This document shows, in pieces, positions 23,911 through 32,138 of a stretch of 37,543 nt of DNA (its first letter is position 1; each line of letters starts with the position of its first letter). The DNA is from Candidatus Wolfebacteria bacterium (GTDB lineage Bacteria; Patescibacteriota; Minisyncoccia; UBA6257; UBA9933). The position numbers and the translations under genes are program-made. Below the pieces are notes generated by a model that had not been told where the DNA came from, did not search any database, and saw only the letters and a list, made by a program, of their open reading frames with translations. Location of the stretch: contig JAPLZW010000048.1 in assembly GCA_026394835.1 (NCBI GenBank), positions 1 to 37,543 of the forward strand, given 5' to 3'.

Positions 23911-25095
23911 TCAAATAATCACCCCTCCGCCCAGCATTTCACCGGATATTGAGTAGAAAACAGCGGATTGGCCGGGGGCGACGAATTTTATCGGATTATC
24001 GAATATAATCCGGTACGCTGATTTATGCGGATACTGCTGATTTATGCGGATACTATCCTTGGCCGATAGCAATAAAATTGCAGAAACAAGCGGCTGGCGA
24101 TAACGGACACGAACCAGAACATCTATTCGCTTATTCGCGCGAATTAGAGAATGGATACCGGGATTTATAAAATTCACATCTGTTAATTCAATCTCTTTCC
24201 TGTAAAGCGCCGGGTTGTTGTCTCCCTCGGCAACAATTATGGTATTTGTTTTGATATTTTTTCCGGCAATATAGTGCGGCTTCGTTTGGGTTTTTCCTTT
24301 GGTTCCTAATTCATAATTCTTACCTCCCAAATCTAAGCCATGGCGTTGTCCGATGGTATAAAAATGCGCGCCTTGATGCTCGCCGATTTTTTTGCCATTG
24401 ATATCCAAAATTTCTCCCGGCTTTCCCTTAATGTAATCCTTTAAAAAATCCTCCAAAGACACCTTACCCAGGAAACAAATCCCTTGCGAGTCTTTTTTCT
24501 CCGCAGTTGGCAAGCCGGCTTTCCTCGCGATTTCCCGCACTTCGGATTTCAAAAGATTGCCGAGAGGAAACAAACAACGCCTCAACTGTTCTTGTGTCAA
24601 AGTCCAGAGAAAATAAGACTGGTCTTTGTTTTTGTCGGCAGCGGAGAACAATGAATAATGAATTATGAATTGCGAGCCTTTTTTATCCTTAATTCTTAAT
24701 TTATATTTCTTAATTCCAACATAGTGGCCGGTCGCTACAAAGTCAGCGCCCATTTCTAAAGCTTTTTCCAAAAAAATTCCGAATTTAATTTCTTTGTTGC
24801 ACATCACGTCGGGATTCGGAGTGATTCCCCTGCGATAGCCGTCAATCATATATTCCACCACTTTCTTTTTGTATTCCTCTTCAAAATCAAACGCATAAAA
24901 AGGAATGCCGATATTCTCGGCAACCCGGCGGGCATCTTCGGCATCGCGCTCGGCGCAACCGTCAAGATTATACGAACGCATAAAAACTCCGACCACATCG
25001 TAGCCTTGTTTTTTTAATAGATATGCGGCAACCGAAGAATCTACGCCGCCCGACATACCGATAAAGACTTTTTTCTTTTTCCCTTGACGGTTCAT
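23911..25095 (-). CDS. mnmA: tRNA-specific 2-thiouridylase
   Basis: 394 residues. The PP-loop is GMSGGVDSS (residues 13-21). The two catalytic cysteines are Cys99 in NPDVMCNKEIKFG and Cys207 in DSQGICFLG. Later motifs are GEHQGAHFYTIGQRHGL and the C-terminal FVAPGQSAVFY. It adds sulphur at U34 of tRNAs for Glu, Gln and Lys using ATP and a persulfide donor. Residues about 130-151 (KYKLRIKDKKGSQFIIHYSL) are repeat-derived (24649-24716), and a 19-bp tandem duplication (24017-24054) lies near the C-terminus. Both keep the frame. The gene is divergent from an unknown plus-strand gene. Confidence 0.96.
   Translation of the reverse strand: MNRQGKKKKVFIGMSGGVDSSVAAYLLKKQGYDVVGVFMRSYNLDGCAERDAEDARRVAENIGIPFYAFDFEEEYKKKVVEYMIDGYRRGITPNPDVMCNKEIKFGIFLEKALEMGADFVATGHYVGIKKYKLRIKDKKGSQFIIHYSLFSAADKNKDQSYFLWTLTQEQLRRCLFPLGNLLKSEVREIARKAGLPTAEKKDSQGICFLGKVSLEDFLKDYIKGKPGEILDINGKKIGEHQGAHFYTIGQRHGLDLGGKNYELGTKGKTQTKPHYIAGKNIKTNTIIVAEGDNNPALYRKEIELTDVNFINPGIHSLIRANKRIDVLVRVRYRQPLVSAILLLSAKDSIRINQQYPHKSAYRIIFDNPIKFVAPGQSAVFYSISGEMLGGGVII
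24017..24054. repeat. Perfect 19-bp tandem duplication in mnmA
   Basis: GCTGATTTATGCGGATACT occurs twice with no gap (24017-24035 and 24036-24054). The unit is not a multiple of three, so the two copies are read in different frames, and the protein segment SIRINQQYPHKSAYR results. Confidence 0.9.
24649..24716 (-). repeat. In-frame AT-rich repeat block in mnmA
   Basis: Two kinds of micro-repeat sit together: ATGAATAATGAATTATGAATT on one side (written here as its units ATGAATA and ATTATGA) and CTTAATTCTTAATTT on the other. They code about 20 extra residues. Confidence 0.7.
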
Positions 25096-25152
25096 ATGAT
25101 GCCCAGCATAATGATTTTACCGCAAATTGACAACCCAAAAAGGAGACCTCCC

Positions 25153-25629
25153 ATGGATTATTCTAAAAGCAGAACTTCCGTAGATTCGGTCAGGCTAAAC
25201 CCTGAAGAAGCCGCGTGTTTCATTGGGGCGATAATGAGATGCGGGAAATTGGCCATTACGTTTTTCCCCGATGCCAGACGCGTGATGGCGGCAAATTTCA
25301 TCCCCAATACCAGAACGCTCCTGGGTAATCCCGACTTTCGTTTATCTCTGCTTCTTTTGATGATGGAATACGCGACCATCAAAACGCTGAAAGACATCCA
25401 AGGAAAGGAATATGACTGGAAGGCGGAATTCAAAAAATCTCTGGGATTGTTCTACCCCTGCATGGCAACGAAAATATATCGCTACGCCATGCTGAATTTC
25501 AGAGATTCCGTTGAGAACCCCGAGAACTATCCTCTTCCATCCCGCACGGAGATTGACGAGCTTCTCGGGAGACAAAAAGAGGCTCTCCTCAAAGCCCAGT
25601 GGATTGAACTGGCAACAAGGAGGAGTTAG
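25153..25629 (+). CDS. Protein of unknown function
   Basis: 158 residues from the ATG at 25153, chosen because AGGAG sits 9 nt upstream; a longer open frame from 25084 would overlap the mnmA start. The sequence is alpha-helical, with PEEAACFIGAIMRCGKLAI and SLLLLMMEYATIKTLKDI near the start and ending RKEALL-type helices. No signal peptide, clear membrane segment or known domain is seen. It stands alone between divergent mnmA and a bidirectional terminator shared with efp. Confidence 0.7.
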   Translation: MDYSKSRTSVDSVRLNPEEAACFIGAIMRCGKLAITFFPDARRVMAANFIPNTRTLLGNPDFRLSLLLLMMEYATIKTLKDIQGKEYDWKAEFKKSLGLFYPCMATKIYRYAMLNFRDSVENPENYPLPSRTEIDELLGRQKEALLKAQWIELATRRS

Positions 25630-25647
25630 GCGAACGCATACAGAAAC

Positions 25648-25680
25648 CCGCTCCGATCAAAATCGGAGCGGTTATTTTTT
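25648..25680. terminator. Bidirectional rho-independent terminator
   Basis: CCGCTCCGAT (25648-25657) pairs with ATCGGAGCGG (25662-25671) around a CAAA loop and is followed by GTTATTTTTT. It serves the plus-strand unknown gene and, in reverse, the efp gene. Confidence 0.88.
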
Positions 25681-25685
25681 ATAAA

Positions 25686-26258
25686 TTAAGATTTTTCCAC
25701 GCGCTCCGTATATTCGCCGAGCTGCGTGTTTATGCGGACGATATCGCCCTCATTCACGAAAAGAGGAGCCGAGATTTTCGCTCCGCCCTCTAAGGTAATG
25801 GTTTTCGTTCCGCCCTGCGCCGTATTGCCTTTGACCGCCGGCGGAGCTTCCACAACTTTATAATCAACTTTTATCGGCAATTCTATACCCATCAATTTGC
25901 CGTCAAACTGCAAAGCCACTATATCCAAATTCGGTTTTAAAAACTGCGCCTGCTCGCCGATTTCTTCCGCCGTCATAGAGAAACGGTTTTTCGGGTTTCC
26001 GGATTCATTGAACCAATACTGGCCTCTACTCTCGTAAAGGAACATGGCTTTCATTTTCTCCACTTCGGCTTCTTCAAACTCGTCAGCCGGTTTATAATTC
26101 CGCTCCAAAACCTGGCCGGTTCTTAAATTCTTGAGCCGCGCCTGAGTCGAGGAACTCCCCCTGCCTACATGGAGATGATTAATAGTTAAAATCATATACG
26201 GGTCGTTATTGATTTTAATAACGGTCCCGTTTTTTAATTCGTTCATTGATAAAGACAT
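25686..26258 (-). CDS. efp: Elongation factor P
   Basis: 190 residues in three beta-barrel domains. Domain I starts MNELKNGTVIKINNDPYMIL. The tip loop reads HVGRGSSST with Arg33 at the position of the modified Lys/Arg; the usual Pro before Gly is Val here. Domain II has FNESGNPKNRFSM, and the C-terminus has VKGNTAQGGTKTITLEGGAK, a family hallmark. EF-P relieves ribosome stalling at polyproline. No EarP or EpmA gene is visible here, so whether Arg33 is modified is unknown. An AT-rich micro-repeat (26265-26300) lies just upstream. Confidence 0.95.
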   Translation of the reverse strand: MSLSMNELKNGTVIKINNDPYMILTINHLHVGRGSSSTQARLKNLRTGQVLERNYKPADEFEEAEVEKMKAMFLYESRGQYWFNESGNPKNRFSMTAEEIGEQAQFLKPNLDIVALQFDGKLMGIELPIKVDYKVVEAPPAVKGNTAQGGTKTITLEGGAKISAPLFVNEGDIVRINTQLGEYTERVEKS

Positions 26259-26264
26259 GGCGAC

Positions 26265-26300
26265 AATTAGTAATTAGTAATTAGAATCTAGTATTTGTAA
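26265..26300. repeat. AATTAGTAATTAGTAATTAG intergenic micro-repeat
   Basis: Tandem TAATTAG units followed by AATCTAGTATTTGTAATT, just upstream of efp. Confidence 0.6.
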
Positions 26301-26385
26301 TTGCTGAATTGTAGCCCGAAAAGAGGTTTTTTGGCAATAGATTTCGCTTATTTAAAAAGCCTCTTTAATTTAATAGAATTAAAGG

Positions 26386-27042
26386 ATGGCAGAGGTATTT
26401 GGCGAAAAACCGAAAGAAAATATACCGACGGAAAGCCAAAAAGAGGGCTTATGGCGGCTAGCCGAAATTTTATCAATTTCAAGAAAAGACATTGAACCGA
26501 AGATAACGGCTCTGGAATCCCAACTGGCGGGAGATTTTTCAAAATTAAATCTTTATGAACGCCAAATCCGCCAAGAAAAAGAAAATAAGTATTGGCAGAT
26601 AAAAAAAGAAATTGAGAAGATGATGGATACGGAAAAAAGGATTGAAAATGTCCTCCTGGAAGTAGATGATGGGCAAAACCCGCAAGAAGAGATAGAGTCT
26701 CTGTTGGATTTACTAGCCTTGCTAGAGAAAAATAACAAAAAGCCCGGAGGGGGAATTTCAAAAAGAAAACAAAAAATCGCCGAAGAAAGAGCGACGACAG
26801 GCCAAGACCCCAGAAACACAGCCAGAGAAATGAATGCTAAATTTGAATTCAGTCCGGAAGGGAACAGAAGAACAACGGGCCAACACGCTTCGGGCGTAAA
26901 AAATCTTGGTAATGTTGACCCGATGACGGCGGCGGCAATTTTCTATCAAAAAACCGCCGATACCCACGGAGGTAAAGTTCCTCAAGGGAAAAAAGGAGTA
27001 GTCCGTGTCAGCGAAAGCGGAAAAATTATCAGGAAAGCTTAG
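26386..27042 (+). CDS. Protein of unknown function with an N-terminal coiled coil
   Basis: 218 residues with a good AAAGG ribosome site. Residues about 30-115 are strongly helical with coiled-coil character (YERQIRQEKENKYWQIKKE, MMDTEKRIENVLLEV). A Lys/Gly-rich linker (about 116-140) leads to a Gly/Thr-rich tail (TTGQHASGVKNLGNVDP, HGGKVPQGKKGVVRV). No family is recognised. The stop codon abuts the endoQ stop on the opposite strand. There is no membrane segment. Confidence 0.72.
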   Translation: MAEVFGEKPKENIPTESQKEGLWRLAEILSISRKDIEPKITALESQLAGDFSKLNLYERQIRQEKENKYWQIKKEIEKMMDTEKRIENVLLEVDDGQNPQEEIESLLDLLALLEKNNKKPGGGISKRKQKIAEERATTGQDPRNTAREMNAKFEFSPEGNRRTTGQHASGVKNLGNVDPMTAAAIFYQKTADTHGGKVPQGKKGVVRVSESGKIIRKA

Positions 27043-28401
27043 CTAGAATAATCTTTGCTGCTTCACTAAGTCCTTGGCTTTGATTTCGGCTTCGTTTAAG
27101 AAAATCATATGGCCGTATTCGCCATCATAGCCCGCGGGGTCAAATCTGATTTCCCCTTTTCTTATCGCCTCAATCCCCTTTACCACTTTTTCATGAACCT
27201 TGCCTTCCAAATCATTAATACCTGCCTCCATCAAAATATTGAACTCGCCTCCGAATTCTCTGATTAATTTATCGTATTCAACTTTCACTTTCTTGGAGGC
27301 AACCACCGTGCCCAGTGCTTTCGCAATCACTTCGTCCAGCGGCACCAAACTGTAATACGGAACGCGGTTTTCGTATTTATGGATATAGCCCTCGTCTTCC
27401 AGTTTGGGTAATGGCCTATCGGCTAATTCCTCCACGCGGTTTAAAACTCCGATCACAAGCGGCTTGCCGCACACAGGGCAAATACCGTTAATCTTTTTGG
27501 TTTCCGCGGGCTCCATATGGACATTGCAAAGCCTGTGGCCGTCTATGTGATATTTGCCTTCTTCGGGAAAGAATTCAATTGTTGCCACAAATTTTGGTTT
27601 CTCGTCTTTTCCGGCTGCCTTGCGTCTGTTCGGCGAACCGCTTTTTATAGCTTCAATAATCCCGCCATAAGAAAGTTCCGTATCAAAAATATTGGCCTCC
27701 CTGCCGATTCGGGGCAATGAATGCGAATCCGAGTTGGAAATTAAAGCCACGTTGTCCAGTTTTGAAAACCGCCAGTTCATCGCGGGATCGCTGGATAATC
27801 CGGTTTCAATCGCAAAAATGTATTGCGCGTATTCGCCGAAACATTCTTCAATGGAGTCAAATCCCGACATTGAGCCGAAAACCGAAAACCACGGCGTCCA
27901 GGCATGGGCCGGAATAATCACGGACTTGGGGTTCGCGTCCATCGCGATTTTCAGGATCTCGCGGCTATCAAGTCCCAGAATCGGCCGGCCGTCGGAGATG
28001 ATATTACCCGCCCAGCCCAGCTGGATATTTATTTTTTCCACGGTTTCCATATCCGGAGCGAATATCAGATTATGAACGCGATAGCCTCTTTTGATTCCGG
28101 TTTTGGGAGATACGCGCGAATATATGCTTGAGACTTCGGTTGTAAGAATAAAACGCGTTTGCGATTCGTCCCCGCGGATAGTCGGGCGCTTGAATTCTTT
28201 TTTTAATTTAAAAAGCCCGGGCTCAGCGGGCTCAAGCTTATTCTTGATTTCCTTAATCCAGGCGGGATGAGTGAAGTCACCGGTCGTCATTACGTCCATG
28301 CCTTTATCGTGCGCCCAGCGGTCAAGTTCCTCCAAGGTCATCTGGGGGCTCGTGGCGCGGCTGTATTTGGAATGAATATGCAGGTCGGCGATGAATTTCA
28401 T
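27043..28401 (-). CDS. endoQ: Endonuclease Q-like PHP-domain nuclease with a C-terminal clamp-binding-like motif
   Basis: 452 residues. The PHP domain starts ADLHIHSKYSRATS with metal ligands His8 and His10, followed by TTGDFTHP, ILTTEVSSIYS, IPAHAWTPWF and ISNSDSHSLPRIGREA. A zinc-finger-like region has CNVHM and GICPVCGKPL at about residues 300-330, typical of EndoQ. EndoQ cleaves 5' to deaminated or abasic nucleotides; studied forms come from Thermococcales and Bacillus. The last five residues, QQRLF, fit the bacterial beta-clamp pentapeptide QxxLF, and the archaeal enzyme is known to bind PCNA through its C-terminus. The gene starts 3 nt from a tRNA-Val gene and converges with an unknown gene. 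Confidence 0.88.
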   Translation of the reverse strand: MKFIADLHIHSKYSRATSPQMTLEELDRWAHDKGMDVMTTGDFTHPAWIKEIKNKLEPAEPGLFKLKKEFKRPTIRGDESQTRFILTTEVSSIYSRVSPKTGIKRGYRVHNLIFAPDMETVEKINIQLGWAGNIISDGRPILGLDSREILKIAMDANPKSVIIPAHAWTPWFSVFGSMSGFDSIEECFGEYAQYIFAIETGLSSDPAMNWRFSKLDNVALISNSDSHSLPRIGREANIFDTELSYGGIIEAIKSGSPNRRKAAGKDEKPKFVATIEFFPEEGKYHIDGHRLCNVHMEPAETKKINGICPVCGKPLVIGVLNRVEELADRPLPKLEDEGYIHKYENRVPYYSLVPLDEVIAKALGTVVASKKVKVEYDKLIREFGGEFNILMEAGINDLEGKVHEKVVKGIEAIRKGEIRFDPAGYDGEYGHMIFLNEAEIKAKDLVKQQRLF

Positions 28402-28403
28402 AG

Positions 28404-28477
<74 letters not shown>

Positions 28478-28543
28478 GATAACAATTTTTATACCATAAT
28501 TCCGGGAAAAAGGCATCTTCCGTTTTTTATCCACATATATCCC

Positions 28544-28572
28544 TTGACATATACCCCCAGGGGGTATAGCTT
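28544..28572 (+). promoter_or_regulatory. CsoR operator overlapping a promoter for the copper operon
   Basis: A perfect -35 TTGACA (28544-28549) is followed at 17 nt by a weak -10 (28567-28572). The palindrome TATACCCCC-A-GGGGGTATA (28550-28568) fills the space between. The C-run/G-run palindrome is the known CsoR-type operator. The predicted transcription start falls at or near the csoR ATG (28579), so the message may be leaderless. Confidence 0.85.
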
Positions 28573-28578
28573 ATCCTC

Positions 28579-28848
28579 ATGACCGATACCAATCACAAAT
28601 CAAAACTCCTCAGGCGGCTCAAAATCACCGAGGGGCAAATCAGAGGACTCGAAGATATGGTAGAAAAAGACCTCTATTGTATCAATATTATCACCCAGAT
28701 TTCCGCGGTGAAAAACGCGCTCTCAAGCATTGAAGACGCGATATTGGAGAACCACCTCGCAACCTGCGCTATAGACCAAATTCGCTCCGGCAAAATCGAA
28801 AAAGCCAAAAAAGAAATCCTTAAAGTTTACCGCCTTAAAAGAAAATAA
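28579..28848 (+). CDS. csoR: CsoR-type copper-sensing repressor
   Basis: 89 residues, the normal CsoR/RcnR length, all helical. The Cu(I) ligands of CsoR are in place: Cys34 in LYCINIITQ, His59 and Cys63 in ENHLATCAIDQ. The N-terminus (KLLRRLKITEGQIRGLEDMVE) is the canonical DUF156 start. It would repress the operon through the palindrome upstream and release it when Cu(I) binds. copA starts 1 nt after the stop, giving a csoR-copA operon. Confidence 0.94.
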   Translation: MTDTNHKSKLLRRLKITEGQIRGLEDMVEKDLYCINIITQISAVKNALSSIEDAILENHLATCAIDQIRSGKIEKAKKEILKVYRLKRK

Positions 28849-28849
28849 A

Positions 28850-31105
28850 ATGAAAACAGTATTCCAAATAAAAGGCATGAGCTGCGCCTCTTGCGCCAGC
28901 GCGATTGAACGGGCCGTAAAAAAGGTGGCGGGAGTAGTCGGCGCCAATGTCAATTTCGCGTCGGAAAAACTTTTTGTGGATTACGAAGGCGAATTAGACA
29001 GCAAATCATTGGTGGAAGCCGTGCGGAAAACCGGCTACGAAGCCATTTCAAACGATATGAATATGCCGATGGGCCACGACATGTCAACGGAACACGACCA
29101 CGCCAAAGCCGAAAGCGACGCCGAAATAAAAACCCTTAAAAATAAGCTTACATTCGGAATTTTTGCTTCCGTCATAGCGATAATCCTGAGCTTCGGCGGT
29201 TCTTACATTTCTTTTATCCCGAAAAATTTGGCGTTGCTTACGCTGTTGGTTTTCGCCACGCCGGTGGAATTTTGGGTTGGCAGGCAATTTTGGCGGGGAG
29301 CTTATTTCGAATTTAAAAATTTAAGGCCGGGCATGGACAGCCTGGTTGTTTTGGGCACGGGCGCCGCCTATTTTTTCAGCCTGATTATCGCTTTGGCGAA
29401 TTTGGTGCCGGAGCTAAGCCTTGTTTCGCTTCTTAAATTTGAACCATATTTTGACGTGGCGGTTGTTGTCACGGTTTTTATAATTCTCGGCAAATATCTT
29501 GAAGCTAGAGCCAAAGGCTCGGCCTCCGAAGCGATTAAAAAGTTATTAAAGCTCCAGGCAAAAACCGCCCATCTTGTCGGCGCGGATGGAGATACCAAGG
29601 ATATAGAAATAACCGCAGTAAAAATAGGGGACGTTCTATTCATAAAACAAGGCGAAAAAATACCCGTTGACGGAGTTATCGCGGAAGGCGCGGGCTCAAT
29701 CGACGAATCAATGGTCACCGGCGAATCGCTTCCAATAGACAAGAAAGCTGGAGATAAAGTCATCGGCGCCACTATCCTTAAAAGCGGTTCGTTGCGAATG
29801 ATGGCCGTTAAAATCGGCAATGATACTTTCCTCGCCCAAATCATAAGAATCGTGGAAGAAGCCCAGGCCTCAAAAGCGCCCATCCAAAAACTGGCCGACC
29901 GGATAACACAGGTCTTTGTGCCTATCGTGATGACAATCGCGATTATTACTTTTATAACTTGGATGCTTTTCGGTCCCGAACCATGGCTTACTTACGCCTT
30001 GGTTAATTTCGTCGCGGTTCTTGTGGTTGCCTGTCCTTGCGCCTTGGGGTTAGCCACTCCGATCGCAGTCATCACAGGCACGGGCAAAGGAGCGCAAAAC
30101 GGCATCATTATCAGAAACGCCCAATCACTGGAATTCGCCGGCAGGATAAACACCGTTGTCCTTGATAAGACCGGAACCATAACCAAAGGCGAACCATCAG
30201 TTACGCAAGTGATTCCGCTTTCCGATTTGAAAACCGAAGAAATTATTTCCATCGCCGCATCTCTCGGAAACAATTCCACCCATCCGTTATCCGCCGCAGT
30301 CCTGAAAGAAGCGCAATCAAAAAAAATCTCTTTAAATAAAATAATGGATTTTAAAGAAATAGCCGGAAAGGGAATTAAAGGAAAAATAAACGATAAAGAG
30401 TATTTCTTCGGTAATAAAAAACTTCTGGCGGACGAAAATATCCCGATAAACAATGAGGCGCTTTCCAAGAGCGAAGAATACGAAAGCCGGGGAGAAACTA
30501 CACTCTTCCTTTCTGATAATAAAAATGTTTTGGGAATGATAATGGTTGCCGACACGCTTAAGGATTCCGCCAGAGAAACCGTAGCCAAGCTGGAGGGCAT
30601 GGGAATTGAGGTTTGGATGCTGACCGGCGACAACGAAAAAACCGCGAGGGCGATAGCGGAAAAAGTCGGCATCAAAAATGTGCTGGCTTCGGTTTTGCCC
30701 GAAGAAAAATCAAAAAAGGTGAAAGATCTGCAGGAAAAAGGGAAAATCGTGGCTATGGTCGGAGATGGCGTGAATGACGCGCCGGCCCTCACACAGGCGA
30801 ACATCGGAATCGCCATCGGCACGGGAACGGATATCGCCATTGAATCGGCCGGCATCACATTATCGTCCGGCGACCCGATGGGAATCTATAAATCCATACT
30901 GCTTTCAAGAAACACACTGAAGAATATCAAGCAAAATCTTTTTTGGGCTTACGCCTATAACACCGCCTTGATACCGGTTGCGGCCGGAGTTTTATATCCC
31001 CTCTCCCACACGCTTTTGAACCCGATGCTTGCCGGAGCGGCGATGGCTTTTAGTTCTTTGTCTGTGGTCTTAAACTCGTTAAGATTGAAAAATATTAAAT
31101 TCTAA
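28850..31105 (+). CDS. copA: Cu(I)-exporting P1B-type ATPase
   Basis: 751 residues. An N-terminal heavy-metal-associated domain has GMSCASC (Cys12/Cys15), followed by a Met/His-rich linker (residues about 71-85, NMPMGHDMSTEHDH). Eight transmembrane helices include the CPC site at 395-397 (VACPCALGLATP). The phosphorylation loop is DKTGT (439-443), the nucleotide domain has the HP pair in NSTHPLSAAV, and the hinge motif is GDGVNDAPAL. ATP hydrolysis drives Cu(I) out of the cytosol. It is preceded by csoR and followed at 2 nt by an HMA-SafE protein, all on one strand. Confidence 0.97.
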   Translation: MKTVFQIKGMSCASCASAIERAVKKVAGVVGANVNFASEKLFVDYEGELDSKSLVEAVRKTGYEAISNDMNMPMGHDMSTEHDHAKAESDAEIKTLKNKLTFGIFASVIAIILSFGGSYISFIPKNLALLTLLVFATPVEFWVGRQFWRGAYFEFKNLRPGMDSLVVLGTGAAYFFSLIIALANLVPELSLVSLLKFEPYFDVAVVVTVFIILGKYLEARAKGSASEAIKKLLKLQAKTAHLVGADGDTKDIEITAVKIGDVLFIKQGEKIPVDGVIAEGAGSIDESMVTGESLPIDKKAGDKVIGATILKSGSLRMMAVKIGNDTFLAQIIRIVEEAQASKAPIQKLADRITQVFVPIVMTIAIITFITWMLFGPEPWLTYALVNFVAVLVVACPCALGLATPIAVITGTGKGAQNGIIIRNAQSLEFAGRINTVVLDKTGTITKGEPSVTQVIPLSDLKTEEIISIAASLGNNSTHPLSAAVLKEAQSKKISLNKIMDFKEIAGKGIKGKINDKEYFFGNKKLLADENIPINNEALSKSEEYESRGETTLFLSDNKNVLGMIMVADTLKDSARETVAKLEGMGIEVWMLTGDNEKTARAIAEKVGIKNVLASVLPEEKSKKVKDLQEKGKIVAMVGDGVNDAPALTQANIGIAIGTGTDIAIESAGITLSSGDPMGIYKSILLSRNTLKNIKQNLFWAYAYNTALIPVAAGVLYPLSHTLLNPMLAGAAMAFSSLSVVLNSLRLKNIKF

Positions 31106-31107
31106 TT

Positions 31108-32136
31108 ATGGATAACGCATCGCAAAAATATCTTTTTCACGCAAACGGCATGCATTGCCATTCCTGCGCGCTTTTAATAGAAGAGACTCTCTCGAAAGTT
31201 AGCGGAGTTTCAAATATTAAAGCGGTCCTTGGCAACAACACGGTAAAAATTGAAGGTGATTTTAAGGGCGCAAATGCCGAAGCGATTGCCGAAGAATTAA
31301 GCCGGCATATAAAGCCCCACGGCTACACATTATCAATGGAAAAGCAAAAAAAATCCATGGAACTTTCTGATTTTTACTACGCCATTCCAGCCGCGATGGT
31401 TTTTCTCGCGATTTTTTATTCTCTTCAAAAGATCGGTTTTGTTAATTTTGTAAACGCGCCAACAGGAAGTCTTTTAGTTCCGTTTCTTATCGGACTTGTA
31501 GCCTCGGTCTCAACCTGCCTCGCGATTGTGGGCGGCCTCACCCTTTCTATCTCGGCGAATTACGCCAAAACCGGAGAGAGGTGGAAACCCCAGACCCTTT
31601 TTCATGCCGGAAGAATGGGAGGATTTTTTATTTTGGGAGGCATCGTGGGAGCGCTTGGTTCGGGATTGCGGGCAAATTCAGAATTCAGCTTCATCCTAAA
31701 TCTTATTGTCAGCATTGTAATGGTAATTCTGGGCATTAATCTTTTAGACATATTTCATTCAGTAAAAAAATTCAGCGTCACGATGCCCAAAAGCATTTCC
31801 CGGCTCGTAATGAAACACAGAACAATCTCAACCGCCATCGCTCCCGCCCTTATCGGCGCGGGAACGTTTTTTCTTCCTTGCGGGTTCACTCAATCTATGC
31901 AGCTCTATGCGCTTTCTTCGGGCAGCTTCGTGAGGGGCGGGCTTATAATGCTCCTCTTCAGTCTCGGCACCTTGCCTGTCCTGGCTCTCATATCATTCGG
32001 GTTCGCCGGCATCAAAAAGGAGTATTCCTCCGTATTAATGAAAGCCGCCGGCATCGTGGTCATAGTCTTGGCGCTCTACAGCTTCCAGGCTATTCTAGCC
32101 GCGAACGGGATAATTAATCCGATTTTTACTTTTTAA
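31108..32136 (+). CDS. HMA-domain membrane protein of the SafE/DsbD-beta (cytochrome c biogenesis-like) family
   Basis: 342 residues. An N-terminal heavy-metal-associated domain has GMHCHSC (Cys17/Cys20). About six or more transmembrane helices follow, with SVSTCLAIVGGL in one and FLPCGFTQSMQLYALSSGS in another, the paired Cys positions of the SafE/DsbD-beta family. It probably takes part in copper trafficking or in passing reducing power to the outside; the exact job is inferred from the operon. It lies 2 nt after copA and 2 nt before the cupredoxin-like gene. Confidence 0.85.
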   Translation: MDNASQKYLFHANGMHCHSCALLIEETLSKVSGVSNIKAVLGNNTVKIEGDFKGANAEAIAEELSRHIKPHGYTLSMEKQKKSMELSDFYYAIPAAMVFLAIFYSLQKIGFVNFVNAPTGSLLVPFLIGLVASVSTCLAIVGGLTLSISANYAKTGERWKPQTLFHAGRMGGFFILGGIVGALGSGLRANSEFSFILNLIVSIVMVILGINLLDIFHSVKKFSVTMPKSISRLVMKHRTISTAIAPALIGAGTFFLPCGFTQSMQLYALSSGSFVRGGLIMLLFSLGTLPVLALISFGFAGIKKEYSSVLMKAAGIVVIVLALYSFQAILAANGIINPIFTF

Positions 32137-32138
32137 AT

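Noticed and set aside
25084..25629. Longer start for the unknown plus-strand gene at 25084
   Set aside because: It would overlap the mnmA start; a good ribosome site supports the ATG at 25153.
29992..30858. 288-residue minus-strand ORF
   Set aside because: Fully inside copA on the opposite strand; a frame shadow of a conserved P-type ATPase.
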